DNA of 64,000 bases from Candidatus Melainabacteria bacterium (GTDB lineage: Bacteria > Cyanobacteriota > Vampirovibrionia > Obscuribacterales > Obscuribacteraceae), in the NCBI GenBank assembly GCA_003153555.1, contig PLZS01000101.1, positions 1 to 64,000 on the forward strand, written 5' to 3'. The translations under genes were made by a program, and so were the position numbers. The notes under the pieces were generated by a model, which was given only the letters and a program-made list of their open reading frames with translations, was not told the origin of the DNA and ran no database searches. Position 1 is the first letter of the stretch, and every line of letters starts with the position of its first letter. Positions 34,250-41,686 of the stretch are shown piece after piece.

Positions 34250-34660
34250 ATGAAACGAATCTTGGTTTTGTTAGGAATGTTCTTGTGTACGTTCAGCTTC
34301 AGCTTTGGACAGTCCGCATATGGGCAGACGACTGGTGAAATTGCCAAAGGTAACTGCACATCATGCGCCGCTTCATGCCAAAAGACAATTGACTATTGCA
34401 CCAAGAAAAAAGGTAAATACTCAGAAGCGAGTGTCATGAACTCGTTGAAAGATTGTATTACGGCGTGCAAAATGACTTCGGATTTTCTGAACCGAGGTTC
34501 CGTAGGACTGCAAGCTAAAACATGTGACTTGACCGTGCAAGCTTGTAATGAGTGCGCCAAGTCGATGGACAAATTCAAGACCGACAATACAATGCAAGCA
34601 TGTGCGAATGAGTGCAGAAAGTGCGTCGGCAATTGTCAGAAATTATCGACCAACAAATAA
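34250..34660 (+). CDS. Exported Cys-rich four-helix protein, possibly copper-binding
   Basis: A 136-residue protein with a signal peptide (MKRILVLLGMFLCTFSFSFGQSAYG). The mature part has 14 cysteines spaced along helices: CTSCAASCQKTIDYC, DCITACKMT, TCDLTVQACNECAKS, ACANECRKCVGNCQK. This layout is typical of DUF326/Csp four-helix copper-storage proteins, where Cys residues line the bundle and hold Cu(I). Export is expected because of the signal peptide, as for Csp1. GAGGG 7 nt before the ATG supports the start. Confidence 0.7.
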   Translation: MKRILVLLGMFLCTFSFSFGQSAYGQTTGEIAKGNCTSCAASCQKTIDYCTKKKGKYSEASVMNSLKDCITACKMTSDFLNRGSVGLQAKTCDLTVQACNECAKSMDKFKTDNTMQACANECRKCVGNCQKLSTNK

Positions 34661-34675
34661 ACGATTACTGATTTT

Positions 34676-34713
34676 CACGGAACTAGCAGACATGTGTGCC
34701 TGCTAGTTCCGTG
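34676..34713 (+). terminator. Strong hairpin after Cys-rich protein gene
   Basis: CACGGAACTAGCAG-acatgtgtgc-CTGCTAGTTCCGTG is a perfect 14-bp stem 16 nt after the stop codon, followed by TCTTGTG. It is a likely transcript end. Confidence 0.65.
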
Positions 34714-35007
34714 TCTTGTGGTCGAAATCTATCATCAGTGCCTTCGAGCGAAAACCGCGCCTCAGTAAAGAGACAAATCGAATCTGCTGCAGACTCGCTA
34801 GCGTTGAGTTAGTGAAAAGAAAACGACGTGTCTAATGAACAAGAGCTGGAGTGCTCATTATGGACACGTACCGAAACTTTGGCAGTCTATACCTGTTAGG
34901 TTCAAGTCGAGGGGACGAACATTGCCACCCTTGCACTCGATGGTGGTGAAGCCAAAAGTGGCATTGCCAGGGGCATCAGAAATCCCAAATTTCACGCTTC
35001 GCAATAT

Positions 35008-35748
35008 CTACCAGGACTGCTCTTCCCAATCGGTGAGTTCTGCTCGGTTAATCAATCCTCGACGGAATGCCAGATTGAGGGCGCGGCAACGATGGTTGTA
35101 TTCATCTTCATCGGAGGCGCCTTTGCTGGAAATTCCGAACTTCGTATAAAGACACTTCAGACGAGCCTGAACAGCTTTTTCAGTAATGTACAATCGCTTC
35201 GCCGTTGCCTTGTCAGTGAAGCCCAAGGCGATGCAGACAAGCACCTCAAACTCTGCTTCGGTCAATCCAGTTGCACCATTTTCGGTGCGGCGAATGATTC
35301 GTTGAATGCGTGGATGAATCCAACAATCGCCGCTGAGTACCGCTTTAGTGGCATCAATTACTTGCTGATCCGTTGAATCCTTTAAGACATAACCAAATGC
35401 GCCATCTGCAGGAACAAGTTTCCACAACTTCCGAACAAATATTTCGTCGGAATGATTAGAAAGAATGATGACGCCGGTATGTGGAAACTCTTTCAATATT
35501 TGCTCAGCAGACTTGATACCAGATAAGACCGGCATTTCGATGTCTAGAAAAACCACTGGTGGTCTGTGTTCCCGCACCAACTCAAGGGCCCTCTGCCCAT
35601 CCTGTGCTTCATAAATGGGAGCTAGATGCTCGAGATTTTTGCTCAGCAATTCTCTCAACCAAGTTCGCTCGCGGTCTTGATCGTCGGCAATTACAATTCC
35701 CACGATGGAGAACTCCATGATTTTTCTGGATGATACAGACTGAATCAC
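35008..35748 (-). CDS. NarL-type response regulator of the kinase-MglA cluster
   Basis: A 246-residue regulator: receiver domain with VIADDQDRERTWL and PPVVFLDIEMPVLSG (phospho-Asp), Ser/Thr and Lys positions in VIILSNHSD and YVLKDSTDQ, then a LuxR-like DNA-binding domain LTEAEFEVLVCIALGFTDKATAKRLYITEKAVQARLKCLYTKFGIS with an extra acidic insert (SSKGASDEDEYNHR) before the last helix. The GTG start overlaps the TAG stop of the MglA-like gene by one base, so the two are translationally coupled. ATG 35718 is another possible start. The likely partner kinase is at 36504-38126. Confidence 0.88.
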   Translation of the reverse strand: MIQSVSSRKIMEFSIVGIVIADDQDRERTWLRELLSKNLEHLAPIYEAQDGQRALELVREHRPPVVFLDIEMPVLSGIKSAEQILKEFPHTGVIILSNHSDEIFVRKLWKLVPADGAFGYVLKDSTDQQVIDATKAVLSGDCWIHPRIQRIIRRTENGATGLTEAEFEVLVCIALGFTDKATAKRLYITEKAVQARLKCLYTKFGISSKGASDEDEYNHRCRALNLAFRRGLINRAELTDWEEQSW

Positions 35749-36329
35749 TATTGTAGCCTGTTTAGAATTTGCTTACTGATTTGCTTCAGCGTTGTGAAGA
35801 CACCAGGACCCGTTGAAGCTATGGACTCAAAGGATGTAATTTTCCCGTCTGGATTGAGATCATTTTCCATCATCTCCAAGTTCATCGCCGTGGATAGATC
35901 CCTTTTGTTGTACTGCAATACATAAGGTATGGATTCCAATGTCAATCCATAACTTGACAGATTCTCTTTCATATTCAGCAAGGATTCGATATTTTCATTG
36001 CGGCGAATGATGTCGGAATCAGCGACAAAGACAATTCCATCAGCGCCATTTAGAATCAGCCTGCGACTGGCGTTGTACTCAACCTGACCGGGCACGGTGT
36101 ACATCGAAAATCGGGTGGTAAAACCTTGCACTTTACCAAGGTCCAGTCCAAAATAATCGAAGAACAAGGTTCGCTCGGTTTCCGTCGCCAAGCTGATAAA
36201 ATCGCCCCTGGTTTCAGGAGACAGCTGACTGTAAATGAACTTCAAATTTGCGGTTTTGCCACCAAGACCGGTGCCATAGTAGACGATCTTGCAATTTATC
36301 TCTCGAGTCAATATGTTTATCATTGCCAT
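35748..36329 (-). CDS. MglA-type small GTPase
   Basis: Start set at ATG 36329 (AGGAAG 9 nt upstream), giving 193 residues. It has the bacterial Ras-like MglA motifs: REINCKIVYYGTGLGGKTANL (P-loop), FFDYFGLDLG, SMYTVPGQVEYNASRRLILNGADGIVFVADS (switch II) and LQYNKRDLS (NKxD). MglA switches set cell polarity and motility in Myxococcus and Thermus and are usually paired with the GAP MglB; no roadblock-domain gene lies nearby. Here the gene is between a histidine kinase and a response regulator and is coupled to the latter, suggesting a GTPase input or output for that pathway. Confidence 0.9.
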   Translation of the reverse strand: MAMINILTREINCKIVYYGTGLGGKTANLKFIYSQLSPETRGDFISLATETERTLFFDYFGLDLGKVQGFTTRFSMYTVPGQVEYNASRRLILNGADGIVFVADSDIIRRNENIESLLNMKENLSSYGLTLESIPYVLQYNKRDLSTAMNLEMMENDLNPDGKITSFESIASTGPGVFTTLKQISKQILNRLQ

Positions 36330-36413
36330 TTTTAGAATCTTCCTGTAAACAGCCAAGGACAAGTCCTCACCACCGGACAGGAAGTGTGAGTCTTGTTCTC
36401 AGCCTAGTATTGC

Positions 36414-36448
36414 ACCAGCTTGGCGGACAAAATGTCCGCCAAGCTGGT
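36414..36448. repeat. Perfect 15-bp inverted repeat between kinase and MglA genes
   Basis: ACCAGCTTGGCGGAC-AAAAT-GTCCGCCAAGCTGGT lies in the 174-bp gap between the kinase stop and the MglA start. There is no T-run on either side, so it may be a Rho-type end, an attenuating RNA hairpin or a binding site rather than a simple terminator. Confidence 0.6.
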
Positions 36449-36503
36449 CATTTCGATACTACGATTATTTCACTCGAGATCAGATAGCGGAATGTGGTGC
36501 CTC

Positions 36504-38126
36504 TTAAGGATCACATAGGGTGCACCCTAAATCCGCTGGTTCAAAACAACGAAGCGAGATCGTGACTAAAGTTCCGCTCGCAAAAGAAACGGCATTTTCC
36601 CACGCAACTTTTGCACCGATTCCGCTCGCTCGCTCGCGAATGTTTTTCAATCCCCGCGACAGAGTATTGCCAGAACCTTGGATGCCTTTGCCATTGTCCT
36701 CAATACAAACCACCAATTGATCCGTAATTTGTTTCACCGTAACAAGCGCATGTGTTGCCTGGGAATGTTTTTCAATATTGTTTAAGGCTTCCTGAGTGAC
36801 TCGATAAATCGCGAATTTTGTTTCCTGAGAAATGTCGATTTGTTCGGGCAGTAGGTTCGAACAGACAGAAGTTTCGATCAGACTTGCTCTTCTAAACCTA
36901 TCGACAAGTGTTTGGATCGAAGCTATTAAGCCAGCCTCAGCTAACAGTCGCGGATGGAGCTCAGACATTATGCCAGTCACTCCAGCTGCGATTACTGCCA
37001 TTCGTGTATCCACATCATCAGTGATCAAATGATCACCATACTGATGGGCAAGAAAAACTATCTGTTTCAAGCGCGGCAAAATCAAATTATCGATATCATC
37101 AGATATTCTTTTACGCTCCGACTCAACGGCTAGATTTTCAAAGAGTGCACGATCTTGATTAATCAATCGAGCCCATTCTTCTTTTGCATGAATGAGGATG
37201 TTATCTAGCTCGACGAGTCTTGCTTGTGACAGGTCTCCTATCTCCTCGGGAGCGCTGTGCTGAGCCGTAAATGGATCCTCAGGGATTGAAATGATCAAGT
37301 CATATGGAAATTGATCGCGGATGCCGACAGCCCCTAACTCCATTTTCGCTCCCGCCAAGACACACCAAGATTCGAACGAATCGAAATCAGCTTTCTCGGA
37401 CGTTATCCACTCAGCAGAGGAAACTAATTTGTCGGCACATCTAACAGTAATAATGGTTCTGCCGTCGATGCGATTGTAGTTGACCATGAGTATGTCATTT
37501 TTTGATTCAGCGAACATTCGCAAGACAGCTTGCATGGCGCGATAGATACAAAGTTGCTGCAACCCTGAGAGTGCGCAGTCTTCAGTTTGTTCGAAAAACA
37601 GCACAAATCTTCCGCAAATGCGCACATATCTCTTGCAGATATTGTCTAGCGCTGCGACAAGCCCCAATTCTTCCAGATCCACGGGATGGAGTTCGCCAAG
37701 TAGATCCCTGAACGCCGCGATGGCGCTATGCACCTCATCAAGCAAGGCATTAACAACTATCTTTTCTTCTGATTGCATTGAGCGGATCAGTCTTGCTAAC
37801 AAAGGCAATATTTCATCGTGCAGGTCTTTAGCGACCCGGCGCCGTTCTTGCTCGACTGCTTTGAATTCGAAATCGAACTGAATAGTGCGCGCCTCTGTTG
37901 ACCAGCGTGTGCCCAAATCATGCACGCGAGCATTGACTGCGGAGCGATCATTTGTCGGTCCAGATTGATTCGACTGCTCAACTGTCGTAAATGGAACGCC
38001 TATTTTGGTCCGCACCAAGAGTGAAGAATACTCCAACCAAAGCTTCTTCATGGTGAGCAGTGATTGCAGTCGCGGCGGCAGTACAACCGCTGAAATCTGT
38101 TCACAGTGTAAGGGACGCTGTAGCAC
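36504..38126 (-). CDS. Double-module NarX-type histidine kinase with complementary defects
   Basis: A 540-residue soluble protein with two HisKA_3/HATPase modules in a row. Module 1 (about 75-280) keeps the phospho-acceptor box EQERRRVAKDLHDEILPLL, but its ATPase part (CIYRAMQAVLRMFAESKND) lacks the N-box residues and glycine boxes. Module 2 (about 310-530) has ESERKRISDDIDNLILPRL, with Asp in place of His, but an intact ATPase (YRVTQEALNNIEKHS, CIEDNGKGI, GLKNIRERA). So one active kinase may be built from His of one half and ATPase of the other. GTG 38126 with AGGAGG 6 nt upstream is the start. No sensor domain is recognised. Confidence 0.85.
   Translation of the reverse strand: MLQRPLHCEQISAVVLPPRLQSLLTMKKLWLEYSSLLVRTKIGVPFTTVEQSNQSGPTNDRSAVNARVHDLGTRWSTEARTIQFDFEFKAVEQERRRVAKDLHDEILPLLARLIRSMQSEEKIVVNALLDEVHSAIAAFRDLLGELHPVDLEELGLVAALDNICKRYVRICGRFVLFFEQTEDCALSGLQQLCIYRAMQAVLRMFAESKNDILMVNYNRIDGRTIITVRCADKLVSSAEWITSEKADFDSFESWCVLAGAKMELGAVGIRDQFPYDLIISIPEDPFTAQHSAPEEIGDLSQARLVELDNILIHAKEEWARLINQDRALFENLAVESERKRISDDIDNLILPRLKQIVFLAHQYGDHLITDDVDTRMAVIAAGVTGIMSELHPRLLAEAGLIASIQTLVDRFRRASLIETSVCSNLLPEQIDISQETKFAIYRVTQEALNNIEKHSQATHALVTVKQITDQLVVCIEDNGKGIQGSGNTLSRGLKNIRERASGIGAKVAWENAVSFASGTLVTISLRCFEPADLGCTLCDP
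36516..36532. repeat. 17-nt palindromic repeat, copy 1
   Basis: TAGGGTGCACCCTAAAT lies within the last codons of the kinase gene. It matches 16 of 17 bases of the copy at 38226 in the same orientation; the core TAGGGTG(C/A)ACCCTA is palindromic. Confidence 0.5.
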
Positions 38127-38491
38127 GTCGCCTCCTAACTAAATTTTTCCCGACACGCCAATGCCTTACTTCGATTCTCTCACAACAATGCGGATGGTGT
38201 GATAGGAGGACTCAGAACTCGGAGTTAGGGTGAACCCTAAATAGAATCCAAAGAATACAAAGAGTGATATCGCATACGGTGCGAACGTGCACCTTGTTCA
38301 ATGCATCCACTCACGTCAATGTAAGATGAGAGAGCCCTTGCGACTAGGGCTGTTCGGTCCATTTCAACAGAAAAGGATTAGCTCAAGGTTAGTACTCGGT
38401 TAAACCTACTTGTTGGCTGGATCAACATGCAGCAGAGAAGACTATACTTTAATTATCCGAAGAGTCGCATTAGACCATCAAAGGAGCGAAC
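38127..38491. other. Divergent intergenic region upstream of kinase and exosortase-locus genes
   Basis: No gene seen. It contains the second copy of the 17-nt palindromic repeat at 38226. GCATACGGTGCGAACGTGCACC at 38274 has local dyad symmetry. The kinase promoter should lie near its right part and that of the exosortase locus near 38440. Confidence 0.45.
38226..38242. promoter_or_regulatory. 17-nt palindromic repeat, copy 2, upstream of kinase
   Basis: TAGGGTGAACCCTAAAT, extended to the palindrome TTAGGGTGAACCCTAA, lies 100 bp before the kinase start. A NarL-type dimer such as the operon's own regulator could bind it; this is an inference. Confidence 0.4.
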
Positions 38492-38983
38492 TTGGCTGAA
38501 CGCGTATCGGCGACTCTTCTAAACGCTTTCGGGTCTGTTATACAAGGACAGAGCGACAAGCTGGGTAAGTTCTTCTTCTTTGGGGGCGTAATCCTGCCTC
38601 TTCTGGCAGTTGTGTTCGAAACAACAACTCACTTCTGCGCCAGCCATTTCTTTGATCCATTTCCTTCTGCCAGTCACGTAGTTCTCTTTCTGCTGATTCC
38701 GTTCACCAATTTCCTGGCTTGGTCGACGCAACACAGAGATATGTCGCAGCACTACAGCTTCATGGCCCTGGCCACTGGCATGGCGGCAGGCATCGGCATC
38801 ATGTACAGCCTAATGTTCTTGCCCATTCTCGGGTTGTCGCTCGTTTTTGCCGTCGTTGGGGGATTCGGGCTGCTTGGGCTTGCTCCAATCTTGGCGCTGC
38901 CTTGCACTTTCAGAAGTGAAAAAAGAGTGTGCAAGCTCGCCCTACAGCGCAACCAGTTCATGATGCAAGAAAAGAAGATCTGA
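38492..38983 (+). CDS. Polytopic membrane protein, likely N-terminal part of the exosortase substrate
   Basis: A 163-residue frame with a TTG start and AAGGAG 5-6 nt upstream. Four hydrophobic helices are visible: FFFFGGVILPLLAVVFETT, HVVLFLLIPFTNFLAWS, SFMALATGMAAGIGIMYSLMFLPILGLSLVF and AVVGGFGLLGLAPILALP. After SEK its translation becomes unlike a protein end (RVCKLALQRNQFMMQEKKI), while the frame that opens over an A6 run at 38919-38924 reads on smoothly into the 39516 frame. I infer one gene broken by a frameshift, or expressed by slippage. Membrane proteins with a C-terminal sorting tail are known exosortase clients (MSEP-CTERM type). Confidence 0.6.
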   Translation: MAERVSATLLNAFGSVIQGQSDKLGKFFFFGGVILPLLAVVFETTTHFCASHFFDPFPSASHVVLFLLIPFTNFLAWSTQHRDMSQHYSFMALATGMAAGIGIMYSLMFLPILGLSLVFAVVGGFGLLGLAPILALPCTFRSEKRVCKLALQRNQFMMQEKKI

Positions 38984-39516
38984 AGAACGCATTCAAATAC
39001 AGCAAACATCATGTTGTTCTCAACGACTTTATGATCAGTGCAGGTCCGCAAGAAATGCTTGAAGGGCTAAGCTACGGCAGCTCCCTAATCCGCGTGGCGA
39101 GATATGGATCAGTCGACTCGGATCTACAGAACCTTTTTAAGACATGGGAAGATCAAGAAAATTCGAAGCTCGCCGAGTACGCGCGATTCCCTGTTGATGA
39201 CGCGAAATCGATCACAGCTTGTTACTTGACCGATGCTAGTCTCGCTCAAATTAATGCCAATCAAGAGATTCTAACTCAACTCGAAATTGCAAAACCCGCA
39301 GAAAATGATCAAGCACAATTACTAGCACGCGACTATCATTTAGTTAGCCCAATCTCAAGTGCGATCGTCACCGAGGTTCCTTCGTACACAGAAATGACGG
39401 TGGCCACTGCTGTCTCACCGGAGGCGGACACCTGGCTTCTGCTAGTTGTCGCTGGCGGAATGATCTTTATGGGCATCTATACTCAAAGGCGCAAACCGAG
39501 GTCTTCTGCGGCATGA
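38929..39516 (+). CDS. PEP-CTERM-like sorting-tail protein (exosortase substrate, C-terminal part)
   Basis: The frame ends SPEADTWLLLVVAGGMIFMGIYTQRRKPRSSAA: a Pro-Glu motif, one hydrophobic helix and an Arg-rich tail, which is the architecture recognised by exosortases. It has no signal peptide and no ribosome site before its GTG, so it is unlikely to be translated alone; it overlaps the upstream membrane-protein frame by 55 nt. The 150 residues before the tail are soluble and unlike known domains. Its stop overlaps the exosortase ATG (ATGA), giving tight coupling between substrate and enzyme. Confidence 0.65.
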   Translation: MQARPTAQPVHDARKEDLKNAFKYSKHHVVLNDFMISAGPQEMLEGLSYGSSLIRVARYGSVDSDLQNLFKTWEDQENSKLAEYARFPVDDAKSITACYLTDASLAQINANQEILTQLEIAKPAENDQAQLLARDYHLVSPISSAIVTEVPSYTEMTVATAVSPEADTWLLLVVAGGMIFMGIYTQRRKPRSSAA

Positions 39517-40943
39517 CAAAAGCGCTGTTAGCTGTATATCAGAATCCGTCCTTTGCCTTCGTACAGTTGGCTGCTCTGTTAATTGCATTTTGGCCAGTTT
39601 GGCATTGGTATTGCGAACGCCTGTTCGATCGTTCGGATGAGCCCCTCGGCATAGTTGCCTTAATTACAGTGTTGTCCTTAGCTGGATGGAGATACCTAGC
39701 AAGCGAACGAGGCGGAATTAAAAGTCCCACCACCCCTATGTCAGAAGACTCTATGTGCAAGATTGTTACTCTGTCGATGCTCATTTGCTCGTATTGCCTG
39801 ATTCTGCCCATCGCCTCGCCCATGGTGAGCGCTTTGTTTGCTATGGCGGTTATTGGAATTTGCTTGTGTCGTGCAGACAATAGATATCGCCCCATATTTG
39901 GTGACAGCGCCCTAATCATTCTTTCATTGCCCATGGTGGCGTCATTGAATTTTTACTTGGGCTATCCAATGAGAGTGCTTGCCTGCCATCTAGCGTCAGC
40001 AATGCTCAATCTTGGTGGACTGGCTGTAAGCGCGCAAGGAACGGAGATCCTTTCGAACAATTCAATAGTTGGAATAGATCCACCTTGCAGTGGCATCAAA
40101 ATGTTGTGGGTTGCCCTTTACCTAACAGCCACGTTTGCATCAGTGCGCGGTTTGAAGACTCTGCCGACAATTAAGGTCTTGGTGTTGTCTCTGGTGGCTG
40201 CGATTGCCGCTAATGCCTTACGAGTCAGTTCTTTGTTTTACGTCGAATCTGGCATCATTGAAGTAGGGACCGCCTGGCATAGCATCGTTCACTCGGGTGT
40301 CGGAGTGGCGGTCTTCGCGCTATCTGCAGCAGTGCTGATGAAAATTACATACAGTCTGCCTGAATCTGAGCTCATTCAACAAATCGCAACGCCGAAAACT
40401 CAGACACCTGATGCTACAGCCAAACATGCACCAATCCTGATCATAAGCTTTATCTCTTTATGCATGTTGGCGGCATCCATACCGCTCATTTACAGGTCAG
40501 AACCAATCAAGGAGAGCAATAGTGTGTTTGCTGGTTGGCCAACTCAATTCGAAGGACAAAGGCTGCAACAAGTGAAGTTGTCGGAATTGACTGAACGATT
40601 TGCCCAGGAGTTTCCGGGCAAAATCGCAGTTTACACAACGGGCAAGAGCAGAATTGTCTACAGATGGGTGACTCAAGCGACAAGACAGCTACATCCATCA
40701 TCCACATGTTACAAAGCCAGTGGTTACGAAATCAAATGGCTTCCTGAAAATTTAGACGCGAACAACAATAAATGGGCCGCATTCGAGGCCACAAAAGGAT
40801 CCGAAAAGCTTCTGGTCCGCGAACGCCTATTCGATCAAGAAGGTCACAGCTGGACCGATGTGTCGTCATGGTATTGGTCAGCCGTGCTAAATCAGTCAAA
40901 ATCTCCCTGGTGGTCAGTATCGGTAGCCGAACGCATTGAGTAA
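39513..40943 (+). CDS. Exosortase with C-terminal EpsI-like domain
   Basis: A 476-residue polytopic protein. The exosortase/archaeosortase catalytic residues are visible in membrane context: Cys in IDPPCSGIKMLW (about 191), Arg in AANALRVSSLFYV (about 233) and His in WHSIVHSGVGVAVF (about 255). Eight or so helices are predicted by eye. After the last helix a soluble domain (about 330-476) with STCYKASGYEIKWLPE resembles EpsI/DUF3485 proteins, which often accompany exosortases; here it is fused. The enzyme is predicted to cleave the PE-containing tail of the protein encoded just upstream and attach it at the surface. Confidence 0.88.
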   Translation: MTKALLAVYQNPSFAFVQLAALLIAFWPVWHWYCERLFDRSDEPLGIVALITVLSLAGWRYLASERGGIKSPTTPMSEDSMCKIVTLSMLICSYCLILPIASPMVSALFAMAVIGICLCRADNRYRPIFGDSALIILSLPMVASLNFYLGYPMRVLACHLASAMLNLGGLAVSAQGTEILSNNSIVGIDPPCSGIKMLWVALYLTATFASVRGLKTLPTIKVLVLSLVAAIAANALRVSSLFYVESGIIEVGTAWHSIVHSGVGVAVFALSAAVLMKITYSLPESELIQQIATPKTQTPDATAKHAPILIISFISLCMLAASIPLIYRSEPIKESNSVFAGWPTQFEGQRLQQVKLSELTERFAQEFPGKIAVYTTGKSRIVYRWVTQATRQLHPSSTCYKASGYEIKWLPENLDANNNKWAAFEATKGSEKLLVRERLFDQEGHSWTDVSSWYWSAVLNQSKSPWWSVSVAERIE

Positions 40944-40972
40944 AATGGTCTGACCAGCCAGGATTTTTAGCG

Positions 40973-41264
40973 ATGCAATTTCAAATTCTAGTATTCGATG
41001 GCTTCGAGGAAATGGACGTCTTCGTTCTGCCACATCAAACCTATCGCTTTTAGAAGAGCTTCATCAAGGCGGCGTAAATGTTATCCAAGCACGGGTTGTG
41101 GACGACGGCGATATCATCACTGCCGGTGGTATCACAAGCAGTCTCGATTTAGGAGTCTGGTTAGTACAAGATTTTCCGGTGTGGACAAAGCCCTGGAAGT
41201 TTCACGCAAACTTGAGTTTGAACCAAGAGGTTGCGTCTGGCAGAGTAAGGAGAATGACATTTGA
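40973..41264 (+). pseudogene. DJ-1/PfpI family gene remnant
   Basis: ATG 40973 opens MQFQILVFDGFEEMDVFVLP, the typical start of DJ-1/PfpI glutamine-amidotransferase-like proteins, and then stops. In other frames follow LLEELHQGGVNVIQARVVDDGDIITAGGITSSLDLGVWLVQDF and, after another shift, SGVDKALEVSRKLEFEPRGCVW, the known end of the family. The middle with the nucleophilic cysteine is missing. This is a deletion plus at least two frameshifts, so a true pseudogene. The next gene's ribosome site lies in its last codons. Confidence 0.75.
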
Positions 41265-41590
41265 ACAACGCATTTGGACTCAAAAGAAAAACGGAGCAAT
41301 CCTTAGTGCAAGCACAGAAACTAATTGCGGGCGGTGATTATGCTGCCGCAGAACAAATACTCAAAACAGCATTGGATGTTTGGCGAAGCAACTCAGGAGC
41401 GAGGCAAGATGAGGGACCTCTGATTATCGGGTTGGGCAAATGCTTAGAAGCCCAACGAAAATACGAAGACGCGTATGAGCTCTATATGGAATCGCTGAAC
41501 AATTTGACTGGTAAAACCTATGACGACGTGTACACAAGTTTTCTGTATTTGAATGAACGAATGGGAACGTTCACGAAAAAAGATTACTGA
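41261..41590 (+). CDS. Short TPR-like protein
   Basis: A 109-residue soluble protein with a TTG start and AAGGAG 9 nt upstream (inside the DJ-1 remnant). Two helical repeats are visible: QAQKLIAGGDYAAAEQILKTALDVW and LGKCLEAQRKYEDAYELYMESLNNL. It is likely a small adaptor. The start codon overlaps the remnant's stop, meaning the pair was once translationally coupled. Confidence 0.6.
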   Translation: MNNAFGLKRKTEQSLVQAQKLIAGGDYAAAEQILKTALDVWRSNSGARQDEGPLIIGLGKCLEAQRKYEDAYELYMESLNNLTGKTYDDVYTSFLYLNERMGTFTKKDY

Positions 41591-41686
41591 ACTCGATTCG
41601 ATTCAACACTTGATTAAGTGTGGGCTGGTCTCTAGCCTTCACGAGTGATCGTTGTGTAATGGTGCCATCAGCTTTGGAGAAACACC

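Noticed and set aside
36504-38126. Hybrid histidine kinase with receiver domain
   Set aside because: The second module was first suspected to be a receiver because of its DD residues, but it aligns to a HisKA_3 box and ATPase, not to a receiver.
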